A stretch of 36,826 nt of DNA, from NCBI GenBank assembly GCA_964423795.1, contig CAYRGC010000012.1, forward strand, positions 1-36,826, in the 5' to 3' direction. The position numbers and the translations under genes are program-made. The stretch comes from CAYRGC01 sp964423795 (GTDB lineage Bacteria > Patescibacteriota > Gracilibacteria > Peribacterales > Peribacteraceae). The notes below the pieces were generated by a model. It made no database searches. It was given only the letters and a program-made list of their open reading frames with translations, and had not been told where the DNA came from. How positions within the stretch are numbered: position 1 is the first letter of the stretch; each line of letters starts with the position of its first letter. Of this stretch, positions 24,548 to 30,418 are shown in pieces.

Positions 24548-25285
24548 ATGAACACGACGACGCACACCTCCCCCTACTCCGCCTGGTCCGGCTTCGTGAT
24601 CGGCATCATCGCCGGATTCGTGGTCTCCTCCGGACTCATCGGCTTTGCCGTCGGGTATTCCGTTTCCGGTTCGGGTTCGCGTGCAGCCGCTCCCGCGCCC
24701 GCGCCCTCTGCCGCCCCCGCGGCCGCCGGTGCTCCCGCCAAGAACGTCCGCGTCGCCGACAAGACCGATCACATCCTTGGCAACGCGAACGCCGCGGTCA
24801 CGGTGATCGAATACTCCGATTTCGAGTGTCCCTTCTGCCGCCGGCACTTCACGACCATCGAAGGCCTCGCGAAGAAGTACGGAAACGACGTGAACATCGT
24901 CTACCGCCACTATCCGCTCAGCTTCCACCCGAGCGCCCAGAAGGCCGCCGAGGGTTCGGAGTGCGCCGCGGAATTGGGCGGCGAGGCCGCGTTCTGGAAA
25001 TTCCATGACGCCATCTTCCAGGTCACGAAGATGGGCCTCGACCAGATCGTGCCGACGGCGAAGGCCATCGGTCTCGACGAAGCCAAGTTCAAGGCGTGTC
25101 TCGACAGCGGCAAATACGAGAAGAAGGTGAAGGACCAGATGACCGAGGGGTCGTCCTTCGGCGTCCGCGGCACCCCGGGCAACTTCGTCATCAACAACAA
25201 GACGAAGGAGCAGCAGTTCATCTCCGGCGCCGTTCCGCAGGCGAGCTTCGAGGCGGCGATCGATCCGATCCTCGGCAAGAAGTAA
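24548..25285 (+). CDS. DsbA-like thiol-disulfide oxidoreductase, membrane-anchored
   Basis: Extracytoplasmic thioredoxin-fold enzyme of the DsbA/BdbD type, which introduces disulfides into exported proteins. The 245-residue protein has a membrane segment at about 14-40, an Ala/Pro-rich linker, then the active site DFECPFCRRHF (C94, C97) and, near the end, the cis-Pro region FGVRGTPGNFV. TAGGAT at 24503-24508 may be its -10 box, leaving a leader of about 40 bases without a clear Shine-Dalgarno. A lipoprotein with paired cysteines follows after 23 bases and probably belongs to the same transcript. A DSBA oxidoreductase acting as oxidase is inferred; no DsbB/VKOR partner is seen here. Confidence 0.92.
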   Translation: MNTTTHTSPYSAWSGFVIGIIAGFVVSSGLIGFAVGYSVSGSGSRAAAPAPAPSAAPAAAGAPAKNVRVADKTDHILGNANAAVTVIEYSDFECPFCRRHFTTIEGLAKKYGNDVNIVYRHYPLSFHPSAQKAAEGSECAAELGGEAAFWKFHDAIFQVTKMGLDQIVPTAKAIGLDEAKFKACLDSGKYEKKVKDQMTEGSSFGVRGTPGNFVINNKTKEQQFISGAVPQASFEAAIDPILGKK

Positions 25286-25308
25286 TTCGTTTCTTCCGCT
25301 CTTCCGCT

Positions 25309-26304
25309 ATGAAATTCCGTTCCTCGCTCCTCGCCGGACTCGCTTGCGCGTCGCTCGCCGCGTGCGAATGGCCCGCGTCGCTGCTCGGCACGTCCGAGTC
25401 ATCCGTCGGCTCCTCCTCGCAGTCGTCCTCCGTGCGCGCGAAGCAGGTGCAGTACGAGGGGCTCCTCCAGAAGACCGGCGTGGATTCCGTCATCGGCGGC
25501 ACGCATTTCCTGGTCTTCGACGGCGGCGGGCTCATCGCGCTCACGCAGGACGGGGCGGACCTCGACGCGTACGTGGATACGCGCGTGCGCATCGGGGGCA
25601 TGGAGTCGATTTCCCGTCAGGGATATCCCGTCGTGGCGGTCTCCGCCGTGCAGGTGATCGATCAGGATCTTCCCGATCTCGGCGAATCCTCCTCGTCGCT
25701 CTCCTCTCTCGGCTCGTCGTCCGAGGCGGCGAGTTCGTCCGTTGAATCCTCCTCGTTGGCGTCTTCGTCGGCGGCTTCTTCCGCGGCCGCGTCGTCGAAA
25801 CCCGCTCCCGCCTCGTCCTCCCGGGCGCCGACGTCCTCGTCCGCGCGGGCGGTCAGCAGCGCTCCCCTTCCGCCTCCTCCCCCGGCTTCCTCTTCGATGT
25901 CCGGCACCGATTCCTCCGCCAAGGCGGCCGCGATGGCCAAGGCGTCCGTCAGCGACGGGACCTTCACGCAGTCGTACTGCTCCCAGACCGCCGGTTTCTG
26001 CGTCCCCGTCCATAAGAACTGGTACTACACGTCCTTTGGCGGACAGACGTCCGCCCGCTGGTACGTGGAGTTCGGCCCGGAGGCGATCGAGGCGATCGGC
26101 GACGGCGTTCTCAACCTGCAGCTCGTCGACGGCGCGCTCGGGCTTCCTGACGGCACGGTATCCGAAGGCGGCGCCGGCGTGATCGGCTACCGCGCCTGGA
26201 CCGGCGGACGCCACTTCGAGATCCGCGGACCCGTGAGTCTCAAGGGCGCCGTCGAGTACATGACGAAGAGCATCACCACTGCCGACGTGACCGGTGGGCA
26301 GTGA
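25309..26304 (+). CDS. Ser-rich lipoprotein
   Basis: 331-residue lipoprotein: MKFRSSLLAGLACASLAACEW with lipobox LAAC (C19). A short folded segment (about 45-130: YEGLLQKTGVDSV, DTRVRIGGMES) is followed by a long low-complexity Ser/Ala/Pro linker (about 130-205), and then a C-terminal domain with two cysteines eight residues apart (YCSQTAGFCVPVHKNWYY). That pair would suit disulfide formation by the DsbA-like enzyme encoded just upstream. The Ser-rich spacer looks like a wall-spanning stalk. Start ATG 25309 gives a perfect signal peptide; no Shine-Dalgarno is visible, consistent with readthrough from the upstream gene. Family unrecognised. Confidence 0.85.
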   Translation: MKFRSSLLAGLACASLAACEWPASLLGTSESSVGSSSQSSSVRAKQVQYEGLLQKTGVDSVIGGTHFLVFDGGGLIALTQDGADLDAYVDTRVRIGGMESISRQGYPVVAVSAVQVIDQDLPDLGESSSSLSSLGSSSEAASSSVESSSLASSSAASSAAASSKPAPASSSRAPTSSSARAVSSAPLPPPPPASSSMSGTDSSAKAAAMAKASVSDGTFTQSYCSQTAGFCVPVHKNWYYTSFGGQTSARWYVEFGPEAIEAIGDGVLNLQLVDGALGLPDGTVSEGGAGVIGYRAWTGGRHFEIRGPVSLKGAVEYMTKSITTADVTGGQ

Positions 26305-26350
26305 TTGGCGATCAGTGATTCGCTCCTTCGCCATCACCAATCTCGAATCG
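26301..26350. repeat. Intergenic inverted repeat (GTGATTGGCGAT family)
   Basis: Imperfect palindrome: GTGATTGGCGATCAGTGATT on the left, and a right arm whose complement reads GATTGGTGATGGCG. A related copy lies at 26881-26913. It starts within the last codon of the lipoprotein gene and could act as a terminator-like fold or be a dispersed repeat. Confidence 0.6.
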
Positions 26351-26361
26351 TTTCTCTGAGG

Positions 26362-26391
26362 TTTCATCGTCCGCCCGGATAGGGCTATACT
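26362..26391 (+). promoter_or_regulatory. Promoter of the PilC-cap membrane protein gene
   Basis: -35 TTTCAT (26362-26367), 18-base spacer, -10 TATACT (26386-26391), then six C bases to ATG 26398. Predicts a leaderless mRNA. Confidence 0.6.
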
Positions 26392-26397
26392 CCCCCC

Positions 26398-26880
26398 ATG
26401 TCCGTTTTCTCCTATGCCGCGCGCGACGCCCACGGCAAGCGCGTCGCCGGGACGATCGATGCGCCCGACGCGCAGGCGGCGCACGCGTCGCTCCGCGCGC
26501 AGGAACTGCAGGTGGAGGAGCTCCGCGAGACCGAGCGTTTCGCGAATCCCGATCCCGAATCGGAATGGGAGACGGCGGGCGGCAAACGGGACTATCTTCC
26601 GCTCTCGGATACGATGCGTCTCTACGCCGGGTGGCTCCTCGCGCTCTATTTCCTCGTGTACGCGCTCGGATCGTACCAGTGGCTGGGAAGCGCGCCGCTC
26701 TCGCTCGGATTCGTCGACGAACTCTTCCTCTCCCCGCTCATCCTCGCCTTCTCGGTCGCGGCGTTCCTGTTCCTGCTGCTCCACACGGTTTTCCGTTGGC
26801 TCGGCGGCGGCGCGTTCAAGGGCATCGTGCTCGGAATGATCGGCATCGTGCTCTTCCTCGCGTTTCGGGCGAACATGTAA
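26398..26880 (+). CDS. Membrane protein with PilC/GspF-like N-terminal cap
   Basis: 160 residues. The first 45 (FSYAARDAHGKRVAGTIDAP, then a helix and ELQVEEL) match the cap segment that opens PilC/GspF, the platform protein of type IV pili and type II secretion (typically FxYxARDxxGKxVxGxxEA...LRxxGLxVxxL). Full PilC is about 400 residues; here the cap is followed by a linker and three hydrophobic segments (about 75-95, 113-133, 141-158) unrelated to PilC. So it appears to be a cap-domain fusion rather than a truncated platform. Role unknown; it could interact with pilus ATPase or other cyclic assemblies. No other pilus gene is nearby. Confidence 0.72.
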   Translation: MSVFSYAARDAHGKRVAGTIDAPDAQAAHASLRAQELQVEELRETERFANPDPESEWETAGGKRDYLPLSDTMRLYAGWLLALYFLVYALGSYQWLGSAPLSLGFVDELFLSPLILAFSVAAFLFLLLHTVFRWLGGGAFKGIVLGMIGIVLFLAFRANM

Positions 26881-26913
26881 GCGATTGGTGATTCGTGACT
26901 AGCGACCAGTAAG
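26881..26913. repeat. Second copy of the GATTGGTGATTCG intergenic repeat
   Basis: GCGATTGGTGATTCGTGACT and following bases, similar to 26301-26323. It lies between two convergent genes and overlaps the 3' end of the hydrolase gene. Confidence 0.55.
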
Positions 26914-27675
26914 AAACGTCTGGACCTGTTCCCAGGTGCTTTCGGGATTGTCCATGAACATGAAATGGCCGGCATGCGGGATTTCAGCGGTCGGTACCGA
27001 GGCCGGGATCACATCCTTTTTCCGTCGGTTTTTGTCTCCGTAGATGAAAAGTTTCCGAACCGTCGATGTCGCGAAAGTGGTAATCAACTCCTCGCTTCTC
27101 GAAAGCTGGACGATGGACCGCGACGTTCGAAGGAAAGCGTAGTCGGGTGTCGCCGAGAGCCATTCGGCGCGCCGGCGTTCATTCGGGTCGTCGGAAGACT
27201 TCAGTTCCCTCAGGAGCGCCGGATAGTAATTCCGCGAAAAGTCCTCCTCCGTTTTCTCGGAAGCGGGAAGGCTCGCGCCGCAATCGGCAAGCACGAAATT
27301 CCCTTCCATGTTCACAAAACCTGCGATGTCGAGTTCCTTCTCAAGCAGGAGCGTCCCGATCATGCCTCCTTGGCTATGGCCTATCAGCATGATCGGCCCC
27401 GCACACGTTTGTCTGATCGCGTCCGCGACGATCGATGCCTGATCCCGAAGGTCGTAAGAGAATTCCCGTGGTTTGTCCGATTCGCCGAATCCAATGCAGT
27501 CGATCGCAAGAAAAGAGAATCCAAGTGCAATGGTTCGATCCTTCCAGATTCCGAAGGCGGTCTTATTCGACTGCAATCCGTGGAGAAAGACCGCTGTGGC
27601 TTTTCCGGATTCCGAACGCGTTACCGAAACACGATAATTGGTACCGTGCTGAGGGACGGAGACGAAATCAGGCAT
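26899..27675 (-). CDS. Alpha/beta hydrolase
   Basis: Cytoplasmic hydrolase of 258 residues with the alpha/beta fold: oxyanion-region FLHGLQSNKTAFG, nucleophile elbow GHSQGG, and C-terminal catalytic His in IPHAGHFMF. DCIGFGESDKP is the typical loop after strand 4. Substrate cannot be deduced; similar proteins include esterases and haloalkane-dehalogenase relatives. The base composition (just above 50% GC) is lower than in neighbours, suggesting a more recent arrival. It follows the Pro-rich gene after six bases, so both probably share the promoter at 28371. No Shine-Dalgarno sequence is obvious. Confidence 0.88.
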   Translation of the reverse strand: MPDFVSVPQHGTNYRVSVTRSESGKATAVFLHGLQSNKTAFGIWKDRTIALGFSFLAIDCIGFGESDKPREFSYDLRDQASIVADAIRQTCAGPIMLIGHSQGGMIGTLLLEKELDIAGFVNMEGNFVLADCGASLPASEKTEEDFSRNYYPALLRELKSSDDPNERRRAEWLSATPDYAFLRTSRSIVQLSRSEELITTFATSTVRKLFIYGDKNRRKKDVIPASVPTAEIPHAGHFMFMDNPESTWEQVQTFLTGR

Positions 27676-27681
27676 GCAAGC

Positions 27682-28350
27682 TCAGAGACCGAGCTGCTTG
27701 CGGATGGCGTCCGCCTGGGCCTGCTCCTCGTTCTTGGCGTCCTTCTGGATCATGATGGACTGCAGGTCCTTCCAGTCGTCGGCGTGCTTCTGTTCGAGCT
27801 TCATCAGCTGGAGCAGGTGCTTCGGGGAGAGCTCGCTGAACTTGCGGCGCTCGTCCTCGAGGATCTTCTGGAGCTCGTCGATCTGGAACTGGCTGAGCTT
27901 CGGAACGGCCTGGATGATGCGCCACTTCTCGTCGCGCGTGAGGGAGATCGATCCGCGCAGCAGCGTGAGGAACGTCGCGGTGTCGAAATTCGTCTCGGGG
28001 TGCGCCGGAATCACGATCTTCTCGTTGCTGAGCGCGCTCGTGATGCCGCCGAAGCGGTAGTTGCCCACCTGCGCGAGGATCTTGAGGTCCTCGTCGTCGT
28101 AGCCCATCTCCTTCGTGGCGACCGTGCCCGGGGGCGGGGGCGGCGGACCGGAATCCTTCATCGGGGAAGCGCCGCCGTCGCCGGCTTGCGCTCCCTGCTG
28201 GCCCTGCGCGCCGGCGCTGCTTGCGGGCGGCGTGGGGGCCGCGGCGAAGACCATCGTCGGATCGAGGCCCTCGGCGGGCACCGGATCGCCCGGACGCGGG
28301 GGCGGAGGAGGAGTGGGTTGAGAGCCGGAGGTCTGCTGGGGGTCGGCCAT
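27682..28350 (-). CDS. Hypothetical protein with Pro-rich N-terminus
   Basis: 222 residues, no recognised family. The first 75 residues are low-complexity and Pro/Ala/Gly-rich with PPPPP and PPPPPP runs. A conserved-looking region follows (KEMGYDDEDLKILAQVGNYRFGG, ETNFDTATFLTLLRGS) and the last 90 residues are highly charged with coiled-coil character (LEDERRKFSELSPKHLLQLMKLEQKHADDW). No signal peptide or membrane segment. A consensus promoter lies 20 bases upstream of ATG 28350; the leader has no Shine-Dalgarno sequence. First gene of a probable two-gene operon with the hydrolase. Confidence 0.78.
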   Translation of the reverse strand: MADPQQTSGSQPTPPPPPRPGDPVPAEGLDPTMVFAAAPTPPASSAGAQGQQGAQAGDGGASPMKDSGPPPPPPGTVATKEMGYDDEDLKILAQVGNYRFGGITSALSNEKIVIPAHPETNFDTATFLTLLRGSISLTRDEKWRIIQAVPKLSQFQIDELQKILEDERRKFSELSPKHLLQLMKLEQKHADDWKDLQSIMIQKDAKNEEQAQADAIRKQLGL

Positions 28351-28370
28351 AGGCGGGGAAAATCAAGCGA

Positions 28371-28399
28371 ATTCTACAGAGAAAAGAATCTTCTGACAA
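28371..28399 (-). promoter_or_regulatory. Promoter of the Pro-rich protein gene
   Basis: Minus strand: -35 TTGTCA (28394-28399), 17-base spacer, -10 TAGAAT (28371-28376). The leader is about 15 bases long. Confidence 0.82.
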
Positions 28400-28411
28400 T
28401 TGGTTTACATG

Positions 28412-29161
28412 CTATGAAACACACTGCATTGAGTATTGGGAATAGCAGAATCGGTCACTCCACGGGGCCTCAATACTCTTGATATATCGCGGCATCTTGC
28501 AGTTTTCAGCGCCTTTTTCGATGATAAAGTACGAAGGGTCAAACATGCTTGTCGTTGCTGACTTGCTGCCTTCTACGTAGCGAAGCAATTGTCGTTGTCC
28601 CGGAATTATCCTATCCAGTACATGCTGGAATCTTTGCCGTTCCGCGTGAGTGTCGTATTCCTTTAAAAATACCGGCTCGTGATCCGTGCTGATGAGGAAG
28701 CTGTGCAGATGGATATAGGCACGCCCATTGTCGGCGAGCAGCTTCGCTGTATTGAGAAGCGCACGCATTTTGTCGCGTATGTACATGTAGACGAATGCGG
28801 AGAAAATCAGATCGAATTCTCCCCCGAACGCATCCGGAGAAATTCCTTTTTCGATGGAAGCTTGGACGAACGGTATCTCATTCCGATCGTTATAATCGTG
28901 GAGATCCATCCCCCATGCCTGCACGTCCACGCCAAATTTTTCCTGTAATCCGCGAATCATTCCGCCTTTTCCGCAGCCGATGTCAAGCACGCGAACGGGT
29001 CTCTGGAGTTCGGCGCGCTTTTGCATCACAATTTGTGTGATGTTCACGTTGAGTGCTTCGATCTCGTAGGAAATCAGACCGCGATCACGTTCTTTGCGCT
29101 GAAAAAATCCATAACTCGATGACTCGTTTTCGGCATGCCGTTGATGCATTTCCTGGTTCAT
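28412..29161 (-). CDS. Class I SAM-dependent methyltransferase
   Basis: 249-residue soluble methyltransferase with the SAM-binding motif I VRVLDIGCGKGGMIRGL, motif II acidic GMDLHDY, and FDLIFSAFVYMYI at the motif IV position. The acceptor is unknown. It follows the homocysteine S-methyltransferase stop after four bases, so both lie in one operon: one gene uses SAM, the other turns homocysteine back into methionine, which suggests a shared SAM/methionine cycle. GC content (mid to high 40s by eye) is well below that of its neighbours, pointing to horizontal origin. Start ATG 29161 (MNQEMHQRHAENE) agrees with the operon spacing; longer frames run through the upstream gene. Confidence 0.85.
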   Translation of the reverse strand: MNQEMHQRHAENESSSYGFFQRKERDRGLISYEIEALNVNITQIVMQKRAELQRPVRVLDIGCGKGGMIRGLQEKFGVDVQAWGMDLHDYNDRNEIPFVQASIEKGISPDAFGGEFDLIFSAFVYMYIRDKMRALLNTAKLLADNGRAYIHLHSFLISTDHEPVFLKEYDTHAERQRFQHVLDRIIPGQRQLLRYVEGSKSATTSMFDPSYFIIEKGAENCKMPRYIKSIEAPWSDRFCYSQYSMQCVS

Positions 29162-29165
29162 AGAC

Positions 29166-30143
29166 TCACGTGAGTGACGGGAAGTGAGCGGGCGCGACGT
29201 TTTGCACCATCTTGCTGAGAAATGCAATGTCTTCCGGGGTGCCGCCGCAACAGACGCCGACGTAACCGACCCGTTTCTCCAGGCAGATCCGAAGCAGTCC
29301 GAGCAGTTCTTCCTGCGAATGCTCGACCTGAAGGCGCAGGTTCTCGAACTCTTTTCGCTCGAGCGCGGTCCGCTTGTTGCCTCGCTCCGCAAGCTCGACG
29401 AAGCGCCGCGCCGCCGCATCCGTGCCGATCTTGGCCTTGTTCGGATACGCCGCGCGGATGACGCCGTCCGGCTCCTGCTCGAGCACGCGCCGGCAGTCCT
29501 GCACGCTCGCGCAGTTCACGCCGACGCCGACGTCGATCTTTCCGCGCGTTGCCGATACGATCTCGTTTCGCACCTGCTCGTAGGTCAGATCGGGCTGATG
29601 AGGATGACGACCCGAGGGATGACGTGCTTCGAACGAGCAGACGAATTCCTCGAAACCGAGATCTTCCAGCAGTCGTGCGGCCTCCCTCGCCTCGCGGACG
29701 TAGCGAAACGCCTCGCCAAGGACGCGTTTGATACCGTGACTCCGGAGAGCCGTCGCCTGTCCTTCGTGCCGACGCAGGAACCAATCGGCTGGAAGGGTAG
29801 GCACATCGTTGTCGTTTCCGCCGGATGTATCGAGCGCCGGTGCCAACGAAGCCATCACGTCATTGCCGTAAACTTTTCTCGTCACGTGTACCGCGTGCTT
29901 GTTCCACTCCGAAAATTCCCAATCGAACGGTTTTTCTTCGAGCCCGCGGGGTGCAGCTGCGAATGTGGATGTAACGCCCGTCGTGGTTCCGGCGCGTCTG
30001 AAGGCGTCGTGGATGCGTAGCGCAACGTCCAATTTCTCCTGAGCGAAGATCTCTCTGGTCGACGTGCCGAGCTTGGCCGCTTCGGAACCGAAGGGGCCGG
30101 AGAGGATGTCGATCTGCGACGGTGCGTTGGTGGAGGAATGCAT
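29166..30143 (-). CDS. Homocysteine S-methyltransferase
   Basis: Transfers a methyl group to homocysteine to give methionine (MmuM/MHT1-like Hcy-binding domain), probably from S-methylmethionine or SAM; folate use is unlikely because only the Hcy domain is present. 325 residues. It opens with LSGPFGSEAAKLG at the position of the usual DGxxGT loop, and carries the zinc ligands GVNC (C211) and VCCGG (C298, C299). ATG 30143 lies about 110 bases after a terminator-like hairpin that follows a Met-rich leader ORF, so expression is probably controlled by attenuation. No Shine-Dalgarno sequence is seen. A SAM methyltransferase follows after four bases. Confidence 0.88.
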   Translation of the reverse strand: MHSSTNAPSQIDILSGPFGSEAAKLGTSTREIFAQEKLDVALRIHDAFRRAGTTTGVTSTFAAAPRGLEEKPFDWEFSEWNKHAVHVTRKVYGNDVMASLAPALDTSGGNDNDVPTLPADWFLRRHEGQATALRSHGIKRVLGEAFRYVREAREAARLLEDLGFEEFVCSFEARHPSGRHPHQPDLTYEQVRNEIVSATRGKIDVGVGVNCASVQDCRRVLEQEPDGVIRAAYPNKAKIGTDAAARRFVELAERGNKRTALERKEFENLRLQVEHSQEELLGLLRICLEKRVGYVGVCCGGTPEDIAFLSKMVQNVAPAHFPSLT

Positions 30144-30251
30144 GGGTGGGAAAAGGAAGAGGCAAAAAAGAGAGGAAGGCCGCTCATCGCATGAGCATGC
30201 AATCGGTCCGGAGGTAGAGGATGAAGAGGGATTCCATGAGCAAGGCAGATA

Positions 30252-30278
30252 CGAAAATCCCCTCGGGGGCGAGGGGAT
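30252..30278 (-). terminator. Terminator hairpin of the methionine attenuator
   Basis: Minus strand: perfect 9-bp stem ATCCCCTCG / CGAGGGGAT with a CCCC loop, followed by TTTCGT. The T-run is short, so efficiency is uncertain. It lies 26 bases after the leader-peptide stop and about 110 bases before the homocysteine S-methyltransferase start. Its 5' arm can alternatively pair with an upstream segment. Confidence 0.72.
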
Positions 30279-30333
30279 GGATAGCTTAGGGAGGAAATAT
30301 TTCTCAGCAGCTACACCCGCCTCGCAGAGGGGA
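30269..30333 (-). promoter_or_regulatory. Alternative (antiterminator) pairing region
   Basis: Minus strand: segment 1 TCCCCTC (30327-30333) starts right after the last Met codon; segment 2 GCGAGG (30320-30325) can pair with segment 1 (CCTC/GAGG); segment 2 is also perfectly complementary to CCTCGC inside the terminator 5' arm (30269-30274). CCGCC before the Met codons can pair with GGCGG after them. This gives 1:2, 2:3 and 3:4 options as in the trp attenuator. Confidence 0.6.
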
Positions 30334-30381
30334 CATCATCATCGCCATCATCATGCCGGCGGTCGGGCGCGCGTGCGTCAT
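30304..30381 (-). CDS. Methionine-rich leader peptide
   Basis: 25-codon ORF beginning MTHARPTAG, then MMMAMMM (codons 10-16), then SPLRGGCSC and a TGA stop at 30304-30306. Six of seven consecutive codons are ATG, placed directly before the alternative hairpins, as expected for a peptide that senses charged elongator tRNA-Met. A promoter ends seven bases before its ATG, the same leaderless arrangement as in neighbouring genes. The function as regulatory peptide is inference; a small metal-binding peptide (Met, His, Cys) is the main alternative. Confidence 0.68.
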   Translation of the reverse strand: MTHARPTAGMMMAMMMSPLRGGCSC

Positions 30382-30388
30382 CGCGGGG

Positions 30389-30416
30389 ACTCTACGCTCA
30401 AAAATCCCGTCCGCAA
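30389..30416 (-). promoter_or_regulatory. Promoter of the Met leader/homocysteine methyltransferase operon
   Basis: Minus strand: -35 TTGCGG (30411-30416), 16-base spacer (or CTTGCG with 17), -10 TAGAGT (30389-30394), seven bases to the leader-peptide ATG at 30381. It sits three bases beyond the recG stop codon. Confidence 0.7.
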
Positions 30417-30418
30417 GT

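Noticed and set aside
30334..30354. Plus-strand reading gives HHHRHHH, resembling a histidine-operon leader peptide
   Set aside because: No his gene or other operon follows on the plus strand; the 3' end of recG lies there in the opposite orientation. The minus-strand Met reading has a promoter, a start, a stop, hairpins and a methionine gene downstream.
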